From Takakia lepidozioides (Eukaryota > Streptophyta > Takakiopsida > Takakiales > Takakiaceae): a DNA stretch of 64,000 bases. The stretch is taken from the NCBI GenBank assembly GCA_030704615.1, contig CM060732.1, positions 37,925,053 through 37,989,052 on the forward strand, written 5' to 3'. Of this stretch, positions 43,331 to 53,549 are shown piece by piece; positions within the stretch are counted from its first letter, which is position 1; each line of letters begins with the position of its first letter. A model generated the notes under the pieces. It saw only the letters and a program-made list of their open reading frames with translations, had not been told where the DNA came from and searched no databases. A program made the position numbers and the translations under genes.

Positions 43331-44600
43331 TCAGTATTCTTAGCATTTATACGGAGCAAATCCAATTCTGTTCAGAGACAAATCAAACACAACTCCTGTC
43401 TGTTGTTGTTGAAAACCGCCAAAAATACTGAAATCATACGCGCCATGGCAGTTGAAAGCTAAACAAACTTCTGGATAGGCATCGTATTGGTGAACAAACA
43501 CAACTTGATTTGTATTCAAATCTAGTACCACTGATTCAAGGTTCTCAAACATAAATGTCACCATCGGAAAGTCGGGAAAATTTTGGCCAGGTCTCACAGT
43601 CCAACACGTGTCAAAATAAGTATATGTTTCTTGGCCATCGTGAGGTGGCATTTCAGGCCCATTAGCCATTTGTGCTTCTGCAGCAATAAATGCATGCCTG
43701 AATGCCGAATATGTGTATGGAGAGCCGTTGTCATTAACACACCTCCTTGACCGTCCTGGTCGATGTCAAAGATGCCAGGAGGCATATTAACTACTTGGCC
43801 CGCCACCCAAATTTATGCAAAAGAATTTTATTAAGATAACGTCTATATGTTTCAAAACATAATTATGGTCATAATCGGAGTACAAGTCAAAATCCTAATG
43901 TGGGTCTCTTTTTCCACACTTTTCATGACAAAAATGTGACTCGTAATATATTTGTGAGATAAAAAAGAAAGATTCATGTCAAATCAAGCATAACTTTTGG
44001 TGTCCCTCCACCCAGGTGACTGTTGCCTTCAGTTTGGAGGATTGGCGTCTTCTAACAACCGAAACCAAGGTAGTGCAATTGCACCCCCCTCCCTAGTTAG
44101 GACTCAAAAATCCCCACGTACCCCACATTACAGTTTCTACCGCTTGATCCGGGTACCCCTTTTGTAGCTAAATTAGCCATAATATGTGATATCCAACAAG
44201 TACACCTATGTGAATTTGAATCCATGACCACTCGTAAAGATGGAATGGTGCCCCTACTCTTTGGACTATGATCTGTTGGTTCATGCTTGTTTCAAATAGA
44301 CACTTAAATGAAATGAAAATTTATGTATAATATTCATGATCTCCATAACAATTCAGCAACCTCACGAGAGGAGAAATTGAACATACATGCGACTATGGCC
44401 GAGGCACCAAAGATCAACAACCCACTCGTTGCGCTCTGGGTTTGTGGCAAACAATAGGTGAATTGATTGGTGATTTGTGAATTCTGGGAGAGTTGGTATG
44501 GTAGGGACAATGCGGATTGTCCACCACCTCCAAGGCCCAAGATGCCGGAGGCTATCGGGATCCACGTCATCGTTGATTGATCTTCCCCTAGTCCAATCAC
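43331..44600 (-). pseudogene. Plant A1 aspartic protease (nucellin/CND41-type) fragments
   Basis: 44600-44334: GILGLGGGGQSALSLPYQLS, FTYCLPQTQSATSGLLIFG, the end of the N-terminal lobe. 43806-43340: PPGIFDIDQDGQGGVL, then, after a one-base shift, DNGSPYTYSAFRHAF (position of the second active-site motif; asparagine in place of the usual serine of DSGS). FPMVTFMFE and SIFGGFQQQQTGVVFDLSLN then lead to GFAPYKC, the C-terminal lobe end. The first catalytic DTGS region is not found. About 500 bp between the parts may be an intron. Not functional as it stands. Confidence 0.75.
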
Positions 44601-44655
44601 AATATCTGCAGAATAAACAACATTACAAATATATCAAGTGGAGAATACTAGGAAT

Positions 44656-44800
44656 AATGTAAGAACTTAATGCATACGTGTGATTGTCTAACATGACGCT
44701 AAGTCAGTTCCTAGCATATCAAATCTTTTCTATCTGCTCTCGAGAGTGACAGTGAACTGAAGCTGGAATAACGGTCAATTGGGTTACACAAAAGAGAATG
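44656..44800. repeat. Dispersed repeat shared with 28279-28430
   Basis: ATAATGTAAGAACTT..ATGCA and AATTGGGTTACAC blocks are in the same order as at 28279-28430. It abuts the end of the minus PPR arm, so the PPR segment may have been mobilised with or broken by this repeat. Confidence 0.5.
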
Positions 44801-45170
44801 ATCATGAAGCCCCATCCCGCGCCCCTGCTGTGCACACCCTGCAAGCATCGCGTTCCACGACACCACATCTCGTTCAGCCATAGGTTGAACACTCCCTTGG
44901 CATCCTCAATGCTCTCACATTTGGCATACATGTCCACCAGAGCAGTGTTCAGGATGACATCTGGTACAATTGATGATGTCACCATGGATCTCTTTGCCGG
45001 GCTGCCAGACGCACTGCAACCGCACACAAACGTTATGTGGGCTGTTTCACCCCTTCCCCCATCATTTGCTCATAGGTCTCCAAAGCCTCCATCCCGCACC
45101 CCTGCTGTGCATACCCTGCAAACATCACAATCCACAACACCACATCTCGTTCAGCCATAGTGTTCAGAAT
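44801..45170 (-). pseudogene. PPR module, minus arm, distal end
   Basis: Minus frames read SIVPDVILNTALVDMYAKCE, SIEDAKGVFN and, out of frame, the [19 protein letters not shown] part. Interrupted by frameshifts. Confidence 0.75.
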
Positions 45171-45189
45171 GACAGGTGATCTGACAGGC

Positions 45190-45460
45190 ATTCACCTTTT
45201 CGCCTCGGTTGTCCCACCATTGACTGGGGTCAGAAAAATATTCATTCCACAGCTTCTCCTCATCTCTGTTACCTCTTTTAGGATACTTTCCTGTTGTCAG
45301 TTGGGAATATCATGTCAAAGTCACTCCAAACTATCAAAGATTCACTCTGAAGAAGGTGCCTTCATTAGCAACGCTTGGTTTTATCAATTGTGCCGCTGCT
45401 GCTGCGGCTTCCACTTGACCATCTACCCATGCAGGTTTCTTGTAGGTAATCATAGGTAAT
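45190..45460 (-). pseudogene. OSB-like segment joined to the PPR E domain
   Basis: The best-preserved copy of the tandem segments at 5240-6480. KLWNEYFSDPSQWWDNRGEK is on minus near 45270-45200. At 45440-45340 the PPR frame enters the segment's own coding-like part (PAWVDGQVEAAAAAAQL, ANEGTF). The two parts are in an order opposite to a functional OSB gene as read from the PPR side, so this is a recombination join. Confidence 0.5.
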
Positions 45461-45789
45461 CTGGAAAACCGCTCCTGGCAAATCACCTTCATCTTCCCAG
45501 ACAATCTTCTCAGCTCAGCATGGATTTCCTTAATTCTGGGATGCAACTTGTCATCTACAACGAAGGTGTGCACCCTGTTGCAGCAGCGACCTGGCTCCTT
45601 TTCAACCCCTCTGACCTTCATCATTCTTCTCACCTTTACAGTATCAACCCACCTGCCAGCTACAACATAGATGTTTGATAGCAACATAAGTCGCGGCATC
45701 CTGTTCATTCCACTTGAGGATAGATGTTGCCGCACGTTCAGGTCCACTGCCTCATCCAGTTGTCCCACACGTCCAAGAAGGTCCACCAT
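45461..45789 (-). pseudogene. PPR E-domain remnant, minus arm
   Basis: MVDLLGRVGQLDEAVDL, then LLSNIYVVAGRWVDTVKVRR, GVEKEPGR and VHTFVVDDKLHPRIKEIHAE up to LRRLSGKMK. The frame then passes into the OSB-like segment instead of the DYW domain. A deletion between AVDL and NVRQ removes the segment that normally holds the MPFEPN..WGALL motif. Confidence 0.8.
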
Positions 45790-46560
45790 GCAGCCAAAGT
45801 GCTATATTGTTGGAGTTACTCCATGATCTTGAATCAGGAAATCGAAGTAGCGTCTTCCTTCATTCAGAAGACCAGTGTGGCTGCATGCAGAGAGAACACA
45901 TACTGCTTCTAGCCGTTCTTTTGCATTCCTTCAAATAGTTGCAGGACCTCCCTAGGACAACCATGCTGTGCATATCCTGCGATCATTGCATTCCACGACA
46001 CCACATCTCATTCAGCCATATTGTCGAACACTCCCTTTGCATCCTCCATGCACCCACATTTGGCATACATGTCCACCAGGGCAGTGTTCAGGATCACATC
46101 TGGTACAATTCCAGCTCTGACGATGTCGGCATGCACCTCTTTGCCCTTTTCCAGGGCTGCCAGGCTTGCACACGCACTGCAAACGCACACAAATGTGATG
46201 TGGTCGGGCTTCACCCCGTCGCACATCATTTGCTCATAGGTCTCCAAAGCCTCCATCCCACGTCCCTGCTGTGCATACCCTGCAAGCACCGCACTCCACG
46301 ACACCACACCTCGTTCAGCCATAGTGTTGAACACTCCCTTTGCATCCTAGATGCACCCACATTTTGCAAACATGTCCACCAGGGCAGTGTTCAGAATGAC
46401 AGCTGGTACAATTCCAGCTCTGACGATGTCGCCATGGACCTCTTTCCCCTCTTCCAGAGCTGCCAGGGCAGTGTTCAGAATGACGTTTGGTACAATTCCA
46501 GCTTTGATGATGTCTCCATGCACCTCTTTGCCCTTTTCCAGGGCTGCCAGGCTTGCACAA
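45790..46560 (-). pseudogene. PPR module array, minus arm
   Basis: One module is fully open for 108 codons (46334-46008): ERGVVSWSAVLAGYAQQGRG, MEALETYEQMMCDGVKPDHI, CASLAALEKGKEVHADIVRA and TALVDMYAKCGCMEDAKGVF. It ends at AE followed by TGA. Adjacent modules are duplicated and shortened; at 46500-46420 VILNTALAALEEGKEVHGDI skips a whole motif. Very high similarity to the plus arm. Confidence 0.85.
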
Positions 46561-46566
46561 GCATTG

Positions 46567-47564
46567 GTGATTCCTCCAGCAAATTGCTCAGGGTTGAATT
46601 CAAGGGCATCCTCACCCCACAGCTGTGGATCGTGATGCATTTGGACATGGTTGGTGATAATAGTAAGTCCTTTTGGGATGAGCAGATTGCCCAACCAAAG
46701 GTCTTTTGCAGCCTGCCGAGACAGATGCGGAACAGGAGGGTAAAGCTGCATAGATTCATTCAACACCATTCCAACCTGCAGACAACAGAGTCATGCTCAT
46801 GTCAATTAAATAACATTACTCCAGAACTCAAGCCTTCGCGAGGATGCCAACGAACAGCCGAGTGCAATACTGTTACTAATCCAGTTTCAGATTACCAATT
46901 GAATGCACTGACGACATTTGTGAAACAGTGTACACCAAAACAACAAATCAGTCCCTAGTCTTGTATACAATGTAGAGGGCAGCATAGAGAGAGGAAACCC
47001 TGATAGCTTGATAGACGAAAGAGAATCTAGACACTTGCTCAAGATAGTTTGATATTTGAGGCTCAGAACTCACAAGTTTCAGCTTGCCAAGTGTCTGGCT
47101 ATCAGGAGGAGCGCCTTTGCAAACCTCCTGCACTTCTCTACACAGACAATCCTGCCACTCGGGATATACCAACAGCAACATCAAAGTACATGTCAGAGAA
47201 ACCGCGCTGGTTTCATGGCCAGCAAAGAAGAAGGTCTTGCACTCATCTACCACCTGCTGGTTTGTGAGTCAGGCTTGTGTAGGATTGGCCTTGTGGTTGT
47301 CCCGGGGGTTGTCCTCACTTACAGACAACATTATACCTAGCAGATCATTTCCAAATTCGGCACTTTTTCCAAGAATCACAGAATCGCGCAGGGCTTGGAT
47401 GATCTCTCTGAGACCCTTTGTGATCTCGTTTTCTGCTTTCCACAGTGCTCGATATTTTTGGACAGGAAAGAACCTGCAAATGTACCCAAAGAACACTTCA
47501 AAACAAGTAGCTTGGCAAAGAGAGAGGTTACGATACTAAGCTTAAAATTGAATTGCCCTAACAT
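46567..47564 (-). pseudogene. Cytochrome P450 (CYP72-clan-like) remnant fused to PPR
   Basis: Two exons on minus. The first (about 47564-47074) has KAENEITKGLREIIQALRDS, FGNDLLGIML, an in-frame TGA at 47269, then VDECKTFFFAGHETSAVSLT (I-helix A-G-x-E-T) and YPEWQDCLCREVQEVCKG, ending before GTGAGT. The second (46775-46567, after CTGCAG) has LNESMQLYPPVPHLSRQAAK, HHDPQLWGEDALEFNPEQFA and GGI. In the K-helix the E-x-x-R arginine is glutamine. The frame then runs directly into the PPR sequence NACASLAALEKGKEVHG, so the heme-binding FxxGxRxCxG region is absent. These monooxygenases are normally ER-anchored; this one cannot bind heme. Confidence 0.8.
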
Positions 47565-47599
47565 GAGCAGAAGTAATCGCTTTTCAACTACTTTCTGGA

Positions 47600-48500
47600 A
47601 CTTCCAATGGATAGCTTAAGACATAATTTGAAGATAATGGATTTGACGATGTCACCGTGCACCTCTTTGCACTTTTCCAGGGCTGCCAGGCTTGCACACA
47701 CATTGCAAATGCAAACAAACATCATGTGGCTTCACCCCCTTCGCACATCATTTGCTCATAGGTCTCCAAAGCCTTGCTGTGCATATCCTGCAATCATCGC
47801 ACTCCAGGACACCACATCTCGTTCAGCCATACTGTCAAATGACATTTGGTATCTGACACAATTCTGGCTTGATAATGTCAGCATGGATCTCTTTGCCCTT
47901 CTCAAGGGCTGCCACACTGGCACAGACCTTGAGAACCCACCTCCAATGTAGCCTGTAATCATGGAGCATAATACAACATCTCGTTCCGCCATTTTGTAGA
48001 ACACTTGACGCGCATTCTCCATGCCCCCGCATTTGACAAACATGTCAGTGAGGGCAATCTCCAGAATGCTATCTGCTGCAATTTCACCTCTGATGATATC
48101 AGCATGATCCCTTTGCCCTTCTCTAGGTCTCCTAGACTGGCACATGCATTGACCACAGAAGTGAAAGTGACCCTGTTGGGCATCACCCCCTACCGATGCA
48201 TTAGCTCATAGATCTCGAAAGCTTCCCTAACACACCCATGTTGAGCATATTCTGCAATCATGGCGTTCCATGAAACCACATATCGTCCAACCCACCCCTT
48301 CGGCCAGCATTTGCTCATAGGTCTCCAAAGCATTCCTACCACACCCATGCTTGGTGAATCCTGCCAACATTATATTCCACGTGATCAAAGATCGTTGAAG
48401 CATTATGTTGAACACTTGGTGAGCATCCAGGATGCTCCCGCACTTAAGATACATGTTGACAAGGGTGTCGAGTAGAAAAACTTTTGGCGCAAATCAGCTA
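47600..48500 (-). pseudogene. PPR modules upstream of the P450 remnant
   Basis: Minus pieces: MYLKCGSILDAHQVFNIMLQ, RSLITWNIMLAGFTKHGCGR and NALETYEQML (48454-48300). NRVTFTSVVNACASLGDLEK (48180-48110) and [20 protein letters not shown] (47830-47770) follow. Several single-base shifts and deletions separate them. Confidence 0.8.
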
Positions 48501-48937
48501 ACTTGCAGAATTCAATATGGATATTTAGGGCCGATTCTGATAAGAGGGAAAAACAGGGTGAAATCTTTGGATAATGTGAGTGTGCATCTGCTTTCCAGCT
48601 TCCAGACCTTCCATCTTGATGCACTTAAGCAAGAGACAGACATATGTATCTGAATCTGCTGAAATGCCTCCTTGGTTTAAAGTCTGTAGAGGCTCTGTCA
48701 GACTGCCTGCCGCACAAAGCATCTTCACATGCCCAGAAGTGCCATTCTCTACGATCCTAATGACTTCAAGCCCAACAGGGAAACAAACCCTACAAAAATG
48801 CCATGGGCTTCCATTACCTGACCCTTCACTTTCAGATTAATGTGTCCTCCCCCCTCCAAAGGCTTCTTCTCCTCCTCGTTGTGAATTTCTCCTGCATTGT
48901 TGGTGCTATCCCTCCACACCAGCCATGATTCCAGCAA
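48501..48937 (-). pseudogene. PPR gene N-terminal region
   Basis: MLESWLVWRDSTNNAGEIHN and MEAHGIFVGFVSLLGL lead into LCAAGSLTEPLQTLNQGGIS, then TYVCLLLKCIKMEGLEAGKQ and MHTHII. This has the typical layout of the first PPR motifs of PLS proteins. No clear targeting peptide. Probably the beginning of the gene whose later parts are the minus arm. Confidence 0.6.
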
Positions 48938-49670
48938 CCACTCCTAGCGCACAAAGGCAGACGTGCACAGAGACACGCAAACACAAACGAAGCGAGCGAG
49001 AAAGAAGCAGCAGCGCGCGCGCGTGAGTGACAAGTTCGGGCATTTCGGGCAGTTCCGAAAACGTTGGCGCGGCAATTTCTATTGGCGTATTTCGGGGTCC
49101 GGGCAGACTCGACATAATTTGACGACGAAACGTGGCACTTTGGTACCCTATTCCTGCTCTACGCTAAACTAGCTTCCAACCTTCGGTCATCGCTAGAACT
49201 AGGGCTTTGCTTTGCTCCGCACTACTAGCGACGAATTCCAAGAACTACATTCAATTGGCACAAAAAGGAGCGGGTCATCCCCACGCATACAATGTTTCTT
49301 TTGACAATTGGAAATATATACTATGCAGAAAATATGAGGAACAATGCAAAAGTATAACCGTCATAGGCATACCCCTATCTATGCCCAAGAAGTGAGGGGG
49401 ATTTGAACCCCTTTTTCTCCCCGGTATGCAAACACCCCCCCCCCCTCCCCCTCCCCCTCCAATTCCCTCCGTCCGTCCCTCGCCCCGTCCCTCCCCAAGC
49501 ATCAGACATCACATCAAATAACCACCCCATGTAGCTGCACTGATCGTCCCTTGAAATAAGGAAAGAAAAAAACATCCAGAAAAATCGAGAAACCCAAGCC
49601 CTCCGTAGCATCCCGACACCGAGCCTCGAATGAAACAACAAATACCGACGCACACTACACCATTTTAAAT
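48938..49670. other. Intergenic, with CpG-rich and C-rich low-complexity parts
   Basis: A GCGCGCGCG stretch near 49013 and a C/CT-rich run at 49433-49500. No gene was recognised. It may include the promoter of the minus PPR gene. Confidence 0.55.
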
Positions 49671-50372
49671 TTAATGTTGTTTTGGAAATGGCTCAATTCT
49701 TCGATTGTTTATGCAATCTCTCAAGTGGGTTCTCATGGTGGATGTTGCGTATCGGGAATGTGCGGGATTTAATCCGAATGCTATATCCGTGGCATAAGCT
49801 ATTGCAAATACGCCACAGGATGAACAGTCAGTCTGTTGCATGACATCGGCATAGATATAATTGAAGTGTGGGACTGGGATTAATTTCGCGAGATGTTGTT
49901 CTATTTCGGTCGGTAGCTTCTTATCCGCGGGCATGCTGGAATCAAACACCGTACATTGATAATTCGTTTCGTTCGGAATTATCATTGTTAGAATCCAATG
50001 GTTGTTGTTGACGAACACGTGCTGCAAACACTTCTTGGTGTATTTCGTTCTGCCCAGTAGAGTCGAATACGCATGTTGTTGGTAGTTTTGTGTTTCCAGT
50101 TCTTGATCAAATAGTATTTGCATCCCGGCCGCCAAATGCTGGTCACACAACCATCCATTGTCATCCAAGATGATTTGATCGTCGTGCGCCGTCAAGAGGA
50201 GATCTTCGTGCCAATATGTTTCTTGGCGGAAATCTGTGTTTACTATGTCGGATTGTTCGTCTTCGGAATCGATTTCTATGATTTCGAGTGGTGTGGGAGT
50301 TAATTCTGAGCAAGTTTGGTTTTCATATGATAATATCGGTGTGGGATGTTCGGCTTCAGAATTGGTTGGCAT
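49671..50372 (-). CDS. Ulp1-like (C48) cysteine protease of a Helitron, 233 aa
   Basis: Open frame with the catalytic order of Ulp1/SENP proteases: histidine in VNNNHWILTM, aspartate in CTVFDSSMPAD, glutamine and cysteine in VMQQTDCSSCGVFAIAYATD. The N-terminus is acidic (EIIEIDSEDEQSD). Such proteases cleave ubiquitin-like modifiers and are frequent passengers of transposons, including Helitron-type elements. It is followed downstream on the same strand, in reverse order, by the helicase remnant (50508-51020), so it was the last ORF of that element. No stop or shift was seen; possibly translatable. Confidence 0.75.
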   Translation of the reverse strand: MPTNSEAEHPTPILSYENQTCSELTPTPLEIIEIDSEDEQSDIVNTDFRQETYWHEDLLLTAHDDQIILDDNGWLCDQHLAAGMQILFDQELETQNYQQHAYSTLLGRTKYTKKCLQHVFVNNNHWILTMIIPNETNYQCTVFDSSMPADKKLPTEIEQHLAKLIPVPHFNYIYADVMQQTDCSSCGVFAIAYATDIAFGLNPAHSRYATSTMRTHLRDCINNRRIEPFPKQH

Positions 50373-50507
50373 TTTTTATTTCTCCGTACGTGTGTCTTGG
50401 TTGGAGCGTTTTGGCGGCAAGGTTTGTATTCACCGTGCTGATGTGTTCCGTGGTCTTGTGTGATTTTTGTTTTTGGACATTACAATCGGCTTGTGGAGCC
50501 ATGAACT

Positions 50508-51020
50508 CTAGTGAGTCTGTCTGAATTTGGCTCCTTGGATGTCGTCGAACTTAATATCCCGAAGTGTTACTAATCCTTGTAGGGAACACAAACGAGACAG
50601 TGTGACGTAAATGTTGTGCATGTTCAAGAGGTGTCCATTTGGTGGTTTTTGCAAGTCGATTATTATCCTGTCGAAAGTTTTGCCTTGGCCTTTGTAGTCG
50701 GTTAGGCAGTATGCGGGTATCAGAGGCAATTGGGGTCTGCTGATTTTGAATTTCTTTGGTTTTTTCAGTTCATCCTCCGTGTGGTGATAATCGAACGTTC
50801 TCGAAATGGGTGTGATGGGCACTATGTTTTCTGGGAGATTTTCTAAATTTATGTTGCTCAATGTTTGGTGTTGACTGATGAATGCCCCGAAATCGATTAA
50901 TACGTGATTTGGCGGGTGCATTAAATTTTCTTCCCGTACGATCCAATCATATTCTGTTGTCGAGATCCCCACTATTTGTCCGACTGCACCGTTTACAAGC
51001 CCCAATCTAGGATACGAATA
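50508..51020 (-). pseudogene. Helitron Pif1-type helicase C-terminus
   Basis: GLVNGAVGQIVGI, then RPQLPLIPAYCLTDYKGQGK, TFDRIIIDL and NIYVTLSRLCSLQGLVTLRD: the final motifs (V and VI) of the Pif1-like helicase of Helitrons, in which the K-x-Q-G-x-T and T-R-x-x-x-L-x-G-L-x-x-L patterns are typical. Everything upstream (Walker A and B) is absent; the sequence breaks at about 51025, where the Rep part begins in the other direction. Confidence 0.8.
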
Positions 51021-51031
51021 CGAGATCTCAA

Positions 51032-52337
51032 GCTAAATTTGTACACATCATCGTGAACGCAGTTTTCAAATACCTACTACGTGTCAGAGAGACCGCCAAA
51101 ACTTCCACAACAAATACAGGAGTACTTGGGAACATTAACACATATTACGGTTGTTACGAAACGGCGAAAAATGGTTCACTTCACATACACACATTGTTAT
51201 AGCTAGAAAATGCCCCAAATCCAAACGAACTCGTACAAAAACTGAAAGACGACGAAGAATTCAAACGAAAAATGTTGGCATATTTGGACAACATCATAGT
51301 ACGCGACTTGATCCAATTCAAATCCGAAATATCGGTTGACGACAACATTCCAACCACTACCATTGACCCCGACATGGAAGAAAACAATGTAAACACTGAA
51401 ATCCATCCGTGCACTACCAGACCTCCCGATGTTCTCTCTAAAACATTTCATACCGACTTTGCGCGCGACGTCTTGAAACTACTGAATGTATGCAATCGCC
51501 ATGTGTGCAATCTCGCGTGCTACAAAACCAACGAAGAAGTTTTAAAAAAGAATTGTAGATACGGATTTCCCGCTGTCTTGGTTGAAGAAACGCATTTCGA
51601 CGACGAAACTGGGCTGTTGCACATAAAACGAACCGACAGATGGTTGAACAACGCAAATCCATGGATGTTAGTATTAGGAAGATGCAACCACGATTTGAAG
51701 TTTATCGGTGCTTCAGGGAAAGACGCAAAGGCACTGATATACTACATCACGGATTACATCACAAAATCTTCCGTCTACACATCACACAAACTGAAAACAG
51801 GTTTCTACCAATGTCCGGCACGTGCATAACGTTATGTAGAACCGCTGTGTCCCGCTCTTGCAAATAGCCGTAAAAAAAATCCAAACGACTTATGACGATC
51901 TATATTCCGAACATTCAGTCGACAAGAACCGGAAATTGTTGATTCGATGTTTGAACACGATTGGATCCCAACAAGAGATATCGGTAACAAGAGCAGTCAA
52001 CATGTTGAAATATCCAGACCATTTGACAGACCACCAGTTTGCATATCTACCGTGGTATAGTTTATCAGCATGGATCCGTGAACAAGAACAATTTCGATCG
52101 AACGAAGATGGAAACAACGATCTAAACAACACACCTGACGATAACGACCCCGAAAACACATTCGAAACGTTCAAAGTCGAAAGATCCGAACATAACGACA
52201 AATTGATTATGTATAATTTCCGCATCGACTACCAAAGCAGGCCACACAAGTTCGGGGAAATGTCACCTTACAAGTTCTGCAGCAAATCATGCAAGCTGAA
52301 AAACCCGTACTATTACAAATTCGTGCATGAATTATGA
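51032..52337 (+). pseudogene. Helitron Rep (HUH) protein remnant
   Basis: Plus frame: KFVHIIVNAVFKYLLRV, TTNTGVLGNINTYYGCYETA and GSLHIHTLL, then TAG where relatives have tryptophan (L-I-W-L-E-N-A-P), then LENAPNPNELVQKL. Open from 51272 to 51829: CRYGFPAVLVEETHFDDETG, RCNHDLKFIGASGKDAKAL and YYITDYITKSS. After a frame change it continues 51858-52337. GSLHIHTLL holds the H-x-H of the HUH endonuclease, and the Y-x-x-x-Y of YITDYITKS fits the Rep tyrosines. The Helitron_like_N family is clear; two breaks make it inactive. Confidence 0.85.
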
Positions 52338-52370
52338 GACCTGGCCGAATCTGCAACCTCCTCCTTCAAT

Positions 52371-52691
52371 TTACAACTCCCATTTGTTTTTCATTTTGTT
52401 CTTTCTTCCTTGCAATAGAAGTGTGTCTTTCATCATGTAACTGTGTATAGCTCGTACATGTGACACGGTACTTGGAGAAAGTGTCTGGAAACAGCCGTCA
52501 TTGAAAACTGGAAGCAACACTGTGGATGCATCATCATTTCCATCATCCTCCAAAAAAACTGAACCAGGAACAAGTTTGAATCTATTGCAAAACCAAGGTT
52601 CTGGGATAATGCACTTGTTTCCATTGCATTGAGAACGAACCACTTTTGCATCAGGTGGACATGAAAGCAATGCATATTTTGGTGCAGACAT
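52371..52691 (-). CDS. Hypothetical 106-aa open frame next to the Helitron
   Basis: MSAPKYALLSCPPDAKVVRS, KCIIPEPWFCNRFKLVPGS and an acidic stretch. Cysteine-containing but no known motif. Similar short proteins with C-P-P and W-F-C residues occur next to animal and plant transposons in my recollection, but I cannot name the family. Possibly part of a neighbouring element. Confidence 0.3.
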   Translation of the reverse strand: MSAPKYALLSCPPDAKVVRSQCNGNKCIIPEPWFCNRFKLVPGSVFLEDDGNDDASTVLLPVFNDGCFQTLSPSTVSHVRAIHSYMMKDTLLLQGRKNKMKNKWEL

Positions 52692-52699
52692 TTGACAAT

Positions 52700-53549
52700 G
52701 TCCTCAAAGTTTGAGAGGAGATGCAGAATGAACGAAAGCGCACATCTTGCAAGACCTTATGCAAATACATTAAATGGCTTACATTACTTTTGTTTATCAT
52801 CAATCCAGAAGGTCCAAATTTTTTGAGATATGTACTCCATCCATATTACTCTCTGACAGAAACAACTAAATGGCCTATCCCCTATTTTTAAGACGACGCC
52901 GCCGTTGTTGAGATCTTAGAATCCAATGTACTGCCTTCTTCTTATGAAAATATGAAACATAAATGTTCTGCATGTTTCCATTTATTATACCACCTATCGT
53001 TGATTAATCGTCCAACTACGAACTGATACACTAGACGACACAATTTATTTACAATCAAATCCCATGACATGTATGTTGATTTGTTCTCTGATTACTCATG
53101 TATGAATAATGAGTACAAGTATTTGTGGCGACAATTGACTCCAAAACCAATAAATTGATTAAGACACCCATAACAAAATATTCAGTTACTTTATCACTTA
53201 CTTTATATTGTCTTATGAAGGGACTGCCACAAAGTAACATGTCAATCGTACAACCATCTTATGAGGATCCACGTGTAACCCATCCACGCGTAACCCATGT
53301 AGTCCATTAGTATAATTGACAAAAAAAATGTCTTGTTTAAAATGTGTTTGAAAAAAACCTAGACAAATAGTATTAAAATTTTCAGGTTTGAGTCAAAATA
53401 ATTTCAGATTTGAGTCTACCAGAAGTTTAAGACGATTGACATGATGGAGCCATTGGTTTCAAAAAGCACTAACGCTACAGAGTATTAAAAAAGTTCACAT
53501 TTCAAAATTAGCCAATTTGGCCTTCGCCCTCGCCCCCCTTACCCCCGCT
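52700..53549. other. AT-rich interval without recognised gene
   Basis: Long A/T-rich stretch with short open frames only. A small tandem repeat of an ACGYGTAACCCAT word lies at 53271-53299. Confidence 0.6.

Noticed and set aside
45939-46958. Plus 339-codon open frame
   Set aside because: Antisense of PPR modules (CGxA-rich codons create long open shadow frames); no domain, and the minus strand shows clear PPR motifs.
49385-49410. Box B-like GGGTTCAAATCCCC on minus, suggesting a tRNA
   Set aside because: No box A at tRNA distance and no acceptor stem; the flank is low-complexity C-rich DNA.
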